The notes beneath the pieces are model-generated. The model was not told the DNA's origin and searched no databases. It saw nothing but the letters and a program-made list of their open reading frames with translations. A stretch of DNA of 64,000 nucleotides from Heloderma charlesbogerti (taxonomy: Eukaryota; Chordata; Lepidosauria; Squamata; Helodermatidae). Of this stretch, positions 45,588 to 57,578 are shown in pieces. The stretch covers positions 558,001-622,000 of the forward strand of contig JANEZZ010000400.1 of NCBI GenBank assembly GCA_026122225.1, given 5' to 3'. The number at the start of each line of letters is the position of its first letter. Position 1 is the stretch's first letter. Position numbers and translations under genes: made by a program.

Positions 45588-46760
45588 AAGCTAGGCAAAA
45601 AGAAATCTCATAAAGGTGCATAATTGAATCTCACACACATGCTCACACACTGAAAAGGTAGCATGCTGTTAAAGCTTGCCATCAGCAAAATAGATAAAAG
45701 ATATTTTTGCTCATATGTTTATTTTTTTACCTGTTTCTTACGTTGTTACTAAGATGTCGTACCAGCCACATTTTGCTTCTAGTCTGTAAAACAAGGAATA
45801 AGATATCTGTCTGTTGCAGAATGAGAGGATTGTGTGTAAGAGAGTCATACATACATTCATGCATGTCTGTTTAGTTTTCTGCCTTCGCAACGTCTGTTAC
45901 AAAGAATTATCTATTGGAGAGGATGTTGCTTTTATTAGTTTTGAAAATCGTCTCTAAATAAAATAGGATTTGCCCCATTCCTGTTTCAATGTTATGAACT
46001 TACTGCATTTCACCAAACATACGCTGTGTTTTTCCTCCAATTAATTTTTGAGTTGAGTGAAAATTCCCCACCATATTTGCAGGCAGCAAATACTCAGGCA
46101 ACAGAATTCTCCAACAGGTTTTTTGGGGTGGGAGGAGAAATTTTTAGAAAATTTCTCACAAAATTCTCTTTTCTGGAGGACTGGAACAAGCGGGGGCCAA
46201 GCCCACAGTTTCCTTCAACAATATTAAAATAATATTGAACAAGACCAAAACAGGATCCACTATTGTACATGAAATTCTCCAGTCTATTCATAGACTGGAA
46301 AGGGGGTAGGGGGATACACTGCTGAATATTCTCCAGGGTCTGAAATTCTCAGTTGAGCGGGAGTCTGAAACAGAAAATTCTCATAATCCTTTTCTGAGAA
46401 ATTGCAACCCCAGCTCTATTTTTTTAATCCATCAATGGTGGGGGTTTGTGAGAAGAGTATAGTGTTTTTTATTTGTTTTGTGACTGGTTTTCTTTAACCT
46501 TGAATATCTCCAGCTGGCCAAAACATCTTGAATCCAATTTTTAATTTCTTCTCTGCACTATCACTAGCCCTGGAACATGAATCTAGATTTAATAAAAACA
46601 AGCAAGCTAATAGCCATCTTCCTCTACTACTTATGATGCACTACTTATGGGAGCAGTACCACCTCCTTCCATTATGTGGAAATATGACATTATGCCATGT
46701 AACTAGATAATAAAGCACTGAGAGGAGAGAGATGTTTTCCCCTCGTGAAAAGTAGAATGG

Positions 46761-46869
46761 CCAGATCCAGACTTAGTAGTACTTAAAGTAAACCTACTGA
46801 AACCAATGGGGCTGAAATTAGTCCTTGTCTCAGTGATTTCAATGGACCCACTCTATGGTTAAATCTGGA
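46761..46869. repeat. Palindromic MITE, 'gtaaacctactgaaacc' family
   Basis: Ends ccagat / atctgg. The arms carry aaacctactgaaaccaatgg and gatttcaatggacccactc. Related to 40204 and 34835. Confidence 0.5.
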
Positions 46870-47136
46870 ACCAACCCACTATCTGTCTGGAAAGGGTATA
46901 ACAATCAAACTAGACTGACAGAGTAAGTTGTTCTTATGCCTTTTTCCAATCAGGGCAAATAGCAGCTTTAAGGAGTAGTTTTCAGCAGGAAAGTATTACA
47001 GGGGGGAAAGGGTTAAACATCACTCCCTCTGTCCCAAACCAAATTGGGAGCATTCAAAGCTGCTTTTTGTAAAGAAAAGGGCTTTGTGCCTTCTAGTTAT
47101 AACTCCCATGTCACACACAGTTTGACGCTAAATTAA

Positions 47137-47231
47137 ACTAGCAACTCCCAGCATCCCTGGCCAATGGCCATGCTGGTTGGAGCTGTTGTTGGAGTCCAAC
47201 GACATCTGGAGGGCCACAGTTTCCCCACCCT
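47137..47231. repeat. Palindromic MITE, 'actacaactcccatcat' family copy
   Basis: 'gcaactcccagcatccctgg', 'ccaatggccatgctgg', 'ttggagtccaacgacatctg'. Followed at 47242-47450 by an A-rich, L2-like tail (gtatttatttaaaacatgtg). Confidence 0.65.
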
Positions 47232-48399
47232 TGACCTAAATAATTGTATGTATTTATTTAAAACATGTGTAGGCTGCTTTTCAGGTCAGAGTTCTAAGGC
47301 TTACAACACATGTGAACCATATCATCACAACTTCAATAATACAACGCAATTTCAAACCACAAATTACAAAAACCCAAAAGTCCAAAACCACAAACCCTGT
47401 GATGCCAGTCTTTGGGCAAGTGGGAAAGATATTTCACGATAGAACACTTCAACTGGATTTGCAATAAAGAAGGGCTGCCACACTTACTAGTTTCCTGGGT
47501 AACATCTGAAGCATTTGTGAACTAAGTCCCCCTTTTAAAACATGTTTACAGGATTTGAGGGGGTGCATGGGAAGGATGTCATATTCCATATTTATTCATT
47601 CATCTTCATAAATATATATTTTTAAAAAACAGTCTAAACTGTTTTTTCTCTTGTTCCATTTTTGTTATCATACTATTGTAATGGCTATTAAACTACAGCA
47701 TTTGTATCTTATCTTTGTCAGTTAATGTATCTAATTCCACCATTCCCGGAGGGAATAAACCTGAAACTAAAGCCTGCAATATATTATAGAATCAAAAACG
47801 CTTATGCAGAACAAACAGAGGATTTAGCTTAGATAAACAGCAGAGAGCCGTATGTCTTTTATGTCCAGAGCTCAGAACTGGAAGAAGAAAATGACTATAA
47901 ATCATTCTGACGAAACAACATAACATAAATGTATGTTTATTTAAAACTCTATACGATCATTTATCTGGGCTATTGCTCAGTTTCAGAAAGTACTGTGCTA
48001 TGATGAGGCAATGGGGCAAGTAGTGACTGAGACACAATCAAGATATTTGGTCTTACAGCAAAACTTGCTTATGAAAAATGCCTGAGCAGGTCCAACATAG
48101 CTGTAACCAGCGGATCAAGCATTGGGATAATGCAACAATAACCAAATAAAACAAAATACGTTAAATTTTCTTGCTGTTTCTTTTCAATATATCACAGTTT
48201 CTTGTAATGTGGATACTGTTTTGAAACCAAAGGAATGGCAATATATGTCCCACAAATTTCGAGTATGAGACATTGTTTTCTAAAGCTAGAATTTTTGGTA
48301 TATAATTTTTTAAGAGAACTTTTTAATGGGCAATCCTGAGAGTAGGTTTCTTTAAAAAAAATAACCTATTTATTATGCCTTTATATTTATGTATATATT

Positions 48400-48485
48400 A
48401 GATTTATACCCTTCATGGTTGACTGGGGACTTGAACCTCTCTTTCCCTGGCCCTAATCCAGTATTGTAACCACTACACCACAGTG
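48400..48485. repeat. tRNA-related SINE fragment (taaccactacaccac)
   Basis: 'actggggacttgaacctctc' and 'gtaaccactacaccacag' resemble the end of MIR-like, tRNA-derived SINEs. Confidence 0.45.
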
Positions 48486-48531
48486 TTTCTCATTCCTATA
48501 GTGTTTTTAATTTGAAAGATGAGCAGTCTAC

Positions 48532-48622
48532 AGCAGCCATCCCCAACCATGGCCATGCTGCCTGGGAATGATGGAAGCTGTAGTCCAACACATCTGGAGG
48601 GTACCAAGTTGGAGAAGGCTAG
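48532..48622. repeat. Palindromic MITE, 'actacaactcccatcat' family copy
   Basis: 'agcagccatccccaaccatg', 'gaagctgtagtccaacacat', 'ggagggtaccaagttggag'. Confidence 0.65.
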
Positions 48623-48659
48623 TCTGCCCTCTGAGTCTCACAAAATCCTGCAAAATAGG

Positions 48660-48795
48660 TCAGTAGCATTACTGCTTTACAGATGCATTGCTGAGGCAGG
48701 AAGATAGCTTTGCCCAATGTCATATAAGAAATTCATGGCAGGGGTGGAATTTGAACCTCCTTTTCAGGCCCAAGTTCAACTTTCTAGCCACCAGT
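48660..48795 (+). repeat. MIR-like core SINE
   Basis: 'acagatgcattgctgaggca', 'gctttgcccaatgtcatata', 'gcaggggtggaatttgaacc' and 'tttctagccacca' follow the MIR consensus order (cagatgaggaaactgaggc, cttgcccaaggtcac, ggatttgaacc). Confidence 0.6.
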
Positions 48796-49019
48796 ATATA
48801 TGGCTACTTTTTGTTTCATCTATTGGGGGTTCTGTAAGAATATTCACACAAGCCTTTTTCTTTGCCAGCTGTAATCATGTCAAATCTATTATTTTATACC
48901 TTCACTTATATACAAAAAGAAAGGCCAATGAAAAGCTTCATCTTGTTCAGTCTGAAGGTGTGGACAATGTCTATCATGGTTGATACAAGCTGCCAGAGGA
49001 GAGTTGCCAGATAGGTGGT

Positions 49020-50530
49020 GCTGGTCATAGATTCTTACTTGCAGGAGGGTTGGGTCCCAGTTTCATTCAAGGAAGTAGTTGCAAGACCTTAATCATCTTT
49101 GGATCCCACCATCCTTGATGAACTATTGGACAGTTTTCAGTCTTTCTTTCTTGGGTAAGGTCCCAGAGCAGGTGATGGCAACTCAACTCCAGGCTTTCTT
49201 GGATGAAGCTGAGTATTTGGAACTTTCCCAATTTGGGTTCAGGCCTGCTTTGGGGATGGAAATAGCTTGAATTTCCCATGCCAGGAGTGGGGCAGGAGGC
49301 ATGTGTTCCTCTTAGTTCTGCTGGGCCTTTCAGCAGCATTTGATACCGCTGACCATGGTAAATGTCTGAAATGTTTGGCTGGCATGGGGCTTGGGGGCAC
49401 TACGTTTTGGTAGTCCCAGTCCTATCTGGTTGAACAGTCCCAGAAGGTGGTGCTGAGGGATTATTTCTTTCTTATGGAGTGCCTCGGGGCTCTCTGTTAT
49501 CTACATGAACCTGCTGGGAGAGGTTATCAGGGGTTTTGGAGTTGGGTCTCATCAATATGCAGCTGATACCCACTTCTATCTCCTGTTCAACATATGCCAA
49601 GGAGGCTGGGGAAGTTCTGAACTGTTGCCTGGATGCAATGATGGATTGGATGTGGACTAACAAGATGAAGCTCAAGGCACTATTGTCTAGGAGATGAGCT
49701 AATCCAGGATTGGAAGTATAGGCTCTTCTGAATGGGGCTGCACTCCCACTGAAGGATCAGGTTTGCAGCTTCGGAGTGCTCCTGGCTCCAGCATTGCTCC
49801 TGGATGATCTGGTGGCTGCTCTGGCCAGGTGTGCTTTTGCCCACCTTCAGCTGGTGCACCAGCAGCACCCTTTAACTGGAAGAGGAAAATCTGGCCACAG
49901 TGATACATGCCTTAGTCACCTTCTAATTAGATGAGTGCAGTGTGCCCTTCAGAAGCGTTTGGAAACTGCCAAATACATTTTGCTGCCTGGGGAAAAGGAC
50001 AAGATGGTGCCCTTCCCATTCCAGGTACACAAACTGATGGGAATAGCAGTTAAATCTTATTTCAGCACTGGCAAAGGACAGTGAACCGGAGAGCAGCAGG
50101 CTCAGGGGATGCAGAGCGGGCACAGCTCTATCCTCTAACAACTCACTCTGCTTTCCACCTCCCAGAATGTGCTGCCTGCTTCACTCTGCCTAATGGTAGC
50201 GCCATCTCTGTTTTTGAGACCACATTACATCAGTCTTAAGTCAACTGCACTGGCTTACAGTTTGTTTTCCGGGCACAATTCAAGGTACTAATTGTCACCT
50301 ATAAAGGCATAAATGGCCTAGGATCAGGATATCTGGAAGACAGCCCTCTCATATGAACTAGCCTATAGGCTGAAATCATCTTCGGAAGTCCTGTTGTATG
50401 TCCCACCAAAAGAAATTTGATTCATGGGAACTCAAGACAGGGCCTTCTGTGCAGCAGCACCTTAGATGTGGCATTTCCCTCCCAAAGAAGCAGGTAGTGG
50501 TGGTGGTGGGGAATTCTAAAAAAAAAAAAA
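49020..50530 (+). mobile_element. L2-clade LINE remnant, interrupted by an insertion
   Basis: Non-LTR retrotransposon copy on the + strand. Visible in order: NYW(T)VFSLSFLGKVPEQVMA with TQLQAFLDEAEY (49118-49210), LSAAFDTADH (about 49327-49358), the palm motif as YAAD rather than YADD (49556-49567), a primer-grip and tail region (49590-49900), and a GLGSGYLED-like block (about 50310-50345). Several stops and frameshifts. The stretch 49975-50199 is foreign (see next). Ends in a poly(A) run at about 50520. Confidence 0.8.
49975..50199. repeat. Unclassified 0.2-kb element, family G copy 1, inside the L2 copy
   Basis: Shares 'acattttgctgcctg', 'aaaggacaagatggtgccct', 'cttcactctgcctaatggta' with 57579-57793, in the same order. 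It replaces the part of the L2 reading frame expected between TVWKL-like and HWL-like sequence. Confidence 0.6.
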
Positions 50531-50630
50531 AAGTTGTTTTTAACTGAAAGTTTTAACTCTACTCTTCTTTATTTTTAGGTCTCTGGGTTTTGTTGAACTG
50601 TTTCATTTGTGGGCCCTTGTTAGGGCCAAA

Positions 50631-50654
50631 AAGCTGTGTGTGTGTGTGTGTGTG
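50631..50654. repeat. (TG)n microsatellite
   Basis: About 12 TG units. Confidence 0.9.
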
Positions 50655-52049
50655 TATTCAATAAAATAAATACATTAATTCTAGAAGGTCAAGGCACTGA
50701 TGGCAGGATGGTTTTAGATAAGAGTTTTTATGCATTTCTATCCTGTAATTTGTTTTTCAATAGGCGGTGGTTTTGTATTGCTACAAGTGAGGCAATCTGG
50801 TACAGTCAAGGAAAAGCACCATTAACTTCAGCCTTGTATTTCTGCAATACAAGCAAAGTTGCAAAGATCCTAGCTTCCTTTACTTAATAAATCTGAATGA
50901 TCTGTAAGATGGAAGATATGCTAATTTAAAGCTGTAGCTGAAAGTCCGATACCAAGAGTCCACTGTTTTGTACGGGTTACGTAGATAGCACTTGCCTTTG
51001 CGCTAATGGTTTTAAAGTTACAATCTGAATACAGATAACATCAAATGCAAGCCTGAATCTGGAATTCAACTCCCTCTCTGCCAATCTGTATTCATATTTT
51101 GACACGGAAATCTACTCTCCCGCCCATTTCAAATTTGACTGCATGACCTCTGATTCAGTCTCATTGAAAGTGTTTGGTTCCTCATGTTCGCTTCGTTTTT
51201 TAGCCCTAACTTTAAATGTTCCCTGGTTCGGAGTGGATCCAAGAATCACATTTTCAAATAGGAATGGGAAATAACAGCATATCGGTACTGTGGCATGTGG
51301 TGGAGGAGACAGGGATAGCAGACACACTGCTATCAGTGGACTTAACAATAGTGTCTGGCAAGCTTCAGAGAATGCTAATCTCATTACTGTTCAGGTTTTT
51401 CTTCTAAGGAACAACATTTAAGGAGGTTGCAGAGATATGAGAACTATTTTGATCCATTTTGCGCACAACACAAACTAATGGTCCTTCTGTTTAAATGCCC
51501 AGCTATGTAACACCATTGAAACTCATGGGGGAAGGTAAGCTTTACATTTGGAGCAAGGTGTCTTTTTGGTCAGATGAAGAATAATTCCTGTTACATCTAC
51601 AAGGAATTCAGTGTCTAGCCAGACATTTAGGAAAGGTTTTATTTGTAGTCTGTGATATTGCTGAGGCTGGTCCGGTTTTTGTTTTCTGTTCAAGCCAAGG
51701 AAAGCCCTTTCCTTCATTTAGCAACACACACACCCCACAAACCCAAGCTAACCTGTGGTACAAAATTTGCAGACGAAAACCCTATGACAAGTAGCCCTAC
51801 TTTATTCATTTATTTTTCAATCTATTTATAGCCTGCTTTACACAACAATTTTCAAACTGGCTTCCAGAGAAATAAAAGATAGTACTAATAATGAGTCCCA
51901 GTATTGGGAAAAAGGTGGGATATAAATAAATATTAATAATATTAATAATAATATAATAAAAAAATACACGGTGGGTGGATGAGTGCATGTGTGTGAACAC
52001 ACACGTGCGTGCATGCACACACACACAAATATATAAAATGCCTTCTGGA

Positions 52050-52500
52050 ATACTATTTTATTATTATTATTATTATTATTATTTCTATACCGTCCGATAG
52101 ACGAAGCTGTCTGGGTGGTTTACAAAGATTAAAAACTATTAAATACATCATACAAAGTATAAAACCATTTACATGGAAACATATTAACAGACAGCACACA
52201 CAAAGGCAACATATATCTAAAAACAATTTTAAACCATCAACCATAAGACAAATCCAGGAACTGATTAAAAACTCACCATATGCTGGGAAATGCCTGAGTG
52301 AAGAAAATAAAAATGGAATAAAAAAAGTGGAATAAAAACAAGTTTGAGGTGCCTGTCTAAAAATAGGAAGAGAGGGAGCTTGTCGGACCACAGCTGTGAT
52401 GCCCCCACCAAGAAAGACCTGTCTCTGATACCACCAATCACCTTATGATGAGCCAAACAGAAGGACCTGTCATTCCAATCTTAAGGCTCAGGAAGGTTCA
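52050..52500 (-). mobile_element. L2-type LINE 3' fragment (probable)
   Basis: 'atttctataccgtccgatag' and 'tgtctgggtggtttacaaag' followed by A-rich sequence, then 'agctgtgatgcccccaccaa' and 'gaaagacctgtctctgatac'. Same layout as the better preserved tails at 55500 and 59480, so on the - strand. Includes the ATT run at 52058-52084. Confidence 0.5.
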
Positions 52501-53796
52501 TCTGGGTGAAGGTAGCCCTTAAGAGAATCTGGACTGTTTAAAGGACTGCATAATTTCCATCATTTCCCAGGAAAGGTTTTAAATGCAATTAAGAAGTGAA
52601 AGCTTTGTCGTCTCCAGAACCACACTTTCTTAGGGAGCCTTCACGTCCTCTCCTGCACGCTCCTACCCCCATTCCCTCCCCATCAGCAATCCTCCTGTGC
52701 TTGCCAGACAGCAGTGTGTGCCGTGTAAAGGGTGAAGGGGATCAGGCCCTTAATTTTCTTTAAAAAAAATAATTGGCTGGTGCTTCTTGGCTGGTGCTTC
52801 TCTAGCCCCTAACCCATTCCTTCTGATCAAGAACAATTCTTGTGTTAAATTAAAATATACTTCTAAAAAAGGTGCCATGAATACAACCAAGACTTTTCAT
52901 TAAGGACACATGTTTTGTTGGCATCAATAAAAGCTGTCTTGTGATGGCTGTACCTGAAAACATGCTTGCAATAATATAGCTGGATGAGAAAGGACTTCAG
53001 TCTGGGCACTTTTGTATTGTCTAAAGAGTCAGTGTTCATTACTGTAAGTACATGAAGTGGCTTAACTCAAAGTCCAAGGACTCTGTGAAAGGAATGGGTA
53101 CACAGTTATCCCAAGGGAACACAAATATGCAGAGTCAACAAGTCAAAAAATGACTGGTGACGAATCCATTTATTCCCCCTTGGATTTGTATTGTTTATAG
53201 GTGACCAAGGTTGCCAACTGGATCCTGGCGAGGTTTCCCACATTGTATCAAGTGCAATACAAATGACAAACAACATACACCAACATGTTAATCACTTAAG
53301 AAGTTCTTTGTGATAGGCACTGAAATGTTTAGCTGTAGAGAGGACAGCTCATCACAGACAGCTTGGTTTCTAATGTATACAAGTGCTGGAATGTTTTCAG
53401 CTTCTTCCCCAAATGTGCGTTCGCATTCACATATTGATTGCATCTTAAATGAATTTATTGTTTTGCCCCAGGATTTGGAGAAGATCAGACCTTGGACCCC
53501 TCAGAAAAGCACTCTTGGAAGATTTTAAGTTTTATGATCTGAAAAGTGTGTGTGTATCAAAGTTCATATTCTACGGGTACTCAGGAGTGGAGTTATTCCA
53601 GATTAGGTGAAAGCAATGCCTCAGATCCCATGAAGTTTTGTTTTCCAATGCTAACAGTTTTCACAGGCTTTACATTAAAATAACATCCTTGATCTTATTA
53701 CTTCTACTCCATTTCTAGAAATCTGGGCAAGGAATTTCACATTGTATGAGGCAGACAAGTTCTGGGGGTCATGCATCTATAAATTCACTGTGACTT

Positions 53797-53851
53797 AGAC
53801 TGCAAACCTATATCCACTTACCTGGGAGTAAGCCCCACTGAACTCAATGGG
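53797..53851. repeat. MITE family A, left half of a split copy
   Basis: 'gactgcaaacctatatccac', 'ttacctgggagtaagcccca', 'ctgaactcaatggg'. The right half resumes at 54252. Confidence 0.75.
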
Positions 53852-54251
53852 CAGTATCTAATTGTGTCATTCTGTTAGCACAAATGATGTTGCGCTAGTG
53901 AAAATTAGGTTCTCAACTATGCACAACAGAAGGATCCAATTAGAGTTATATTTGCACAAGCACGGCTGGACAAGCAGCTGTGCATTATGCTTGCACAACC
54001 CATTGTGCAACTCATTGCACAACAGGCTGCACAAGAGATATGTGCAATGGGTTGCACAAGAGATATGTGCAATGGGTTGCACACTGGGTTGCACAAGCAT
54101 AATGCACAACTGCTTGTGCAACCATGCTTGCACACATGTAACTTGTTGCACAAATGCTTGCACAAGCGTATTGGTCAGCACTTGCACAACGGAAAGACTG
54201 GAGCTCTGCTAACAGTATTTGAATTTGCAGAATGACACGGTTGGATGCTTC
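53852..54251. mobile_element. hAT-like non-autonomous element, family C, TTGCACAA-rich
   Basis: 400-bp insertion in a MITE. Inverted ends: left cagtatctaattgtgtcatt then ctg; right cagaatgacacggttggatg then ctt, inverse. Flanking 8-mers tcaatggg (53844-53851) and ccagcggg (54252-54259) look like a diverged 8-bp target duplication, as in hAT elements. The interior carries more than ten TTGCACAA / TTGTGCAA-type words in both orientations. A 25-bp unit at 54028-54052 is repeated exactly at 54053-54077. No transposase. Confidence 0.7.
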
Positions 54252-54294
54252 CCAGCGGGACTTACTTCTGAGTAGATATGTATAGGATTGCACC
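54252..54294. repeat. MITE family A, right half of a split copy
   Basis: 'cgggacttacttctgagtag' then 'atatgtataggattgcacc' completes the left half at 53797-53851. Confidence 0.75.
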
Positions 54295-54759
54295 ATAAGT
54301 AGCTAAAGAAATACACTCCCTTAGATAAACTGAGTAGGACCCAATTCCCTCAAGCAGTGAGCAACGACAGTGGCTACTACTCTGGCAGCTGCATTTGTGC
54401 TGCTGCTGCCTGTGTGAACTGACTTTCCATGCTGTTGAGCTAATTTCAGATATGCATGCTATCACAACCCATATAGTGGGGGCAGGGGGGAGTGTAGAAT
54501 GTGTTTTCAATTTATTAGATTGCGCTGGGAAGCCATTTTACACAAACAGTCTTTCTACTGCGTACAGCACCCACACAGTTACACAAGTATGTGTTCACTC
54601 AAGCAGTGTGATCACATACTTGAGTGAGTTGGATCTAGAATGGGCCAAGTTCTTACTATGTATCATCTAACAGAGCTCAGCTTTATACTTGCATGCAATT
54701 TGTAACCAGAAAACAACTGAAGAGAACCACTGTGTCATCTCCACCCCCTGCCCCATAAC

Positions 54760-55165
54760 CAGGATATCCAGATATCCTGTAGTCAAGGCCTCCTAGATAG
54801 ATAGCTGATCTTTTAATGAATCTATCCAAGACAGGAGATCCCAGAACTTTAGATAGTGATTGTACTGAGGACCTGAATTTCTTCTCAACATTTTATTCTG
54901 AAGAAATATATCTCCCTGTAGTTTAAAAGTCTTGCTTCTTGTCCTATCCTCAGTACAGAGAGTGAACAATTGATCCTCTTCATAATTTTCAGTATTTGAA
55001 AAACCTCGACACATCCAATTTCATTATTATGCTGCTTTTTTCTAGGGAAATAAGCCCAGTTCCTTCAGAACTTTTTGATATTACTCATCTTCTAGAATCT
55101 TTATAATCCTCTTTATAACCCTGCCCTGTGAATTCTTCCCAAGTTTGGCACCAACTTTCTTGAAT
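54760..55165 (-). mobile_element. Old CR1/L3-like LINE remnant (3' part)
   Basis: 'cttgtcctatcctcagtaca', 'ttttcagtatttgaaaaacc', 'aagcccagttccttcagaac' and 'atcctctttataaccctgcc' follow the order of the CR1-clade 3' coding region on the - strand (compare 22000-22200), but much more diverged. Confidence 0.55.
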
Positions 55166-55183
55166 TATGACTACCTAAACCAA

Positions 55184-55490
55184 GGGTGGGCAGAAGACAG
55201 ATTGGACTTTACTGGCAGATATCTAGGCAATTTTCAGCAAATCAGCAAGCGTTTCTAACAATTTTTTTAATAATAGTCACAAGAATATGATTTTTTTTTA
55301 AACCACCAAATTAGGCTGCTGAAATGAAGAAAAGCTCGGAGTAACCAGGAGTGGACTTTGTGTAAAAGGACTGTGAACTCAGTTCAGGACTGAAAGCCAG
55401 TTCCTAGGTATAGATTCAGAATCTGTTCAACTGCACCTTAAGTGTTGGTCTTTTGCATCTAGCTCTGGTTGGTGGATTTTGGAGTTCTGT
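55184..55490. repeat. Dispersed element, family F copy 2
   Basis: Begins 'gggtgggcagaagacag'. Contains 'actgtgaactcagttcagga' and 'gctctggttggtggattttg', which align with 16441-16795. Confidence 0.45.
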
Positions 55491-55499
55491 TTCTTTATC

Positions 55500-56110
55500 T
55501 TATTAATAATACTTATGTACCGCTTAATATAAAAAATCTCTAAGCGGTTCACATATAAATATTCAAAATCACATTAAATACACACACACTATTTAAACAA
55601 TTTCAGACTACAATAACAATACAAAACAATATGAAGAACAATGGGATGGAGCAGCACACCATTAATTGCAATTGTTTACAAGCCAGAGAAAGTCTGTGTG
55701 AACAAGTGCGTGTTCAGGACGCATTTGAAACACACCACATTTTCTGTCTTCTGTTCTGAACAGCACAGTGGAGGGTTTTCCAGAGGGTGAGCGCTGCCAC
55801 TCAGAAGGCCTGCCTTTGAGATATTACATGGCCACATTCTGTTGGTTGCAAAATGACCAGCAAGGCCTCCTCTTGAAAATCTTAAAGGTCGGCTGGGTAC
55901 ATATAGGGGAAGGCAGTCTTCTAGGTATCCTGGTCCAAAGTTGTTTAGGGCTTTACATGTCAACAACATAACCTTGAATATATCTTGGTAGCTAATACGC
56001 AGCCAGTGCAATTCTTTTAACACAGGTTTTATGTGAACATAGCTGGATGTGCCACTGAGCACCCTAGTTGTGCACTAGCTGCAGCTTCCAAACCAGGAAC
56101 AAGGACAACC
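55500..56110 (-). mobile_element. L2-clade LINE 3' fragment
   Basis: On the - strand a frame from 56062 to 55676 gives VHIKPVLKELHWLRIS, IFKVMLLTCKALNNFGPGYL and LPLYVPSRPLRFS, the conserved C-terminal part of L2-clade reverse transcriptase proteins. The tail at 55500-55600 has 'taccgcttaatataaaaaat' and 'ctctaagcggttcacat'. Strongly 5' truncated. Confidence 0.8.
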
Positions 56111-56360
56111 CCACATAAAGCACATCACAGTAGACTAATCATGAGGTTACCAGTGCATGGATCACTGTGGCTAGGCTGTCCTATCCAGAAATGGGTGTAG
56201 TTGGTACATCAACTGAAGTAAAACAATGAAGTAGATGGAAGACTGATGTCTGCCTGCCCCTGGCCTAAGCAGTTCTTCAGGGGGCCTTACCAAGCTAAGA
56301 TTCTAGAGTATTCCAAAGTCTAGAAACATTGAACAACCAACTTGTTCGTATAATGCACCT

Positions 56361-56476
56361 GTAGGGAACGTCTAGATGTTTTCAGACTCCAACTTCCATC
56401 ATCCCTGACCACTGGCTGGGGCTGATGGGAGTTGGAATCCAACAACATCTGGAGGGCCACAATTTCCCAGCCCCTG
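56361..56476. repeat. Palindromic MITE, 'actacaactcccatcat' family copy
   Basis: 'gactccaacttccatcatcc' faces 'gggagttggaatccaacaac'; 'atctggagggccacaatttc' at the right end. Confidence 0.7.
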
Positions 56477-57578
56477 ATATCAATGCTCCTGTTGGCTCCA
56501 CTGAGAAGCTGATCATGGATTCCTTTAAGAGGAATTTATCCTGCTAAAGTCAAGATCAGTAGTGATGGTTGAGTGGCACTGTCTGTTTCCACGTTTTCCT
56601 TTCACTTTTCAGTGAGAGAGAAAACCATTGTCTATTTTTATCAAGGCCTATTATGTTACTGTGTGGATATCCACATTTCAGCTTGAACATCATTCTTTCA
56701 GTAACCTTAAGCTTTACATGACTCAAGTATCTGCATGTCATTGTGGAGATCCCCTCAGATTCTTGCTTCTTTCACAGTTGCTGAAATACACATAAGAAAG
56801 AAAAATAAACCTTACAAGTGTGAAAAAGAAGTTCATTAGATTTCAATTTATTTTCCTGTTAAATGCACCAGGAACTCCAATAGCAACCTATTTGGCGAAA
56901 ATGGCTGAATTAAAACCTCTGCCAAGCATCAGCTACTTTTCCTCCTCTCCTCACCACTCACCCAAAACTTTTAGTCCTTTTTAGACATATTAATGAATGC
57001 AGTAATGTTTGGCTATGTGTATTCAGTAATGCCGGATTTCCTAGAATGGCATTTATATTATACTCAGTCTCCTGTATCTTTCATAAGGGAGTTTTTATGT
57101 GTCACTTGGAAATACTGGATAACACTCTTTATTAGCCTCATGATACTGTAGCCCATCAATACCTGTCTAAGCCTGATGAGATCATGCTATGATTGTTAAT
57201 CAGAGTGAAAGAAAAAGCAAGGGGATGAAAAATACCTTTAAGGGGAAAAAATCAATTAAAAACTGGAGGATACAGGTAAATATACTGAATTTCCTGTGTA
57301 AAGTAGAAGACAGCTGATTGGCTTTGTGGATAAAATGAAGCAGACATCTAGCTTTAGATCTATTGCATTAGTTCAATAGCCTGTTGCTTTTGCTGCGGAG
57401 TATGTGAGTTTGTGATTATGTGAGTATGTGAGAAGTACATTGAGCCTTCTATGCCCATTCATCTCTGTGATCCTATAAACACCACCACCACCACCACATC
57501 CTCTGAATCCGGGGAAACATTCTTATTTGAGCATGGTTGTGTTTATATCAGAGTTCTATCAGCCGGGGCTGTCCCAAG
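56477..57578. other. Intergenic, nothing specific found
   Basis: AT-rich, apart from a short (CAC)n run at about 57481-57498. Confidence 0.55.

Larger units (their letters stand above)
43621..47136. other. Intergenic, no gene seen
   Basis: Contains a perfect hairpin at 45551-45587, short palindromes at 46279-46298 and a palindromic MITE at 46761-46869. A segment at 46050-46400 repeats 'aaattctc' and 'gagaaattt' motifs. No coding pattern. Confidence 0.55.
50200..53796. other. Intergenic, no gene seen
   Basis: After the L2 remnant: TG microsatellite (50631-50654), AC-rich run (about 51996-52027), ATT run (52058-52084) and an L2-type 3' tail (52050-52500). Nothing else recognised. Confidence 0.55.

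Noticed and set aside
53862..54296. Cys-rich 'proteins' of 82 to 116 residues on both strands
   Set aside because: These are translations of the TTGCACAA-rich transposon interior. The Cys/Ala/Thr repeats come from the repeated word.
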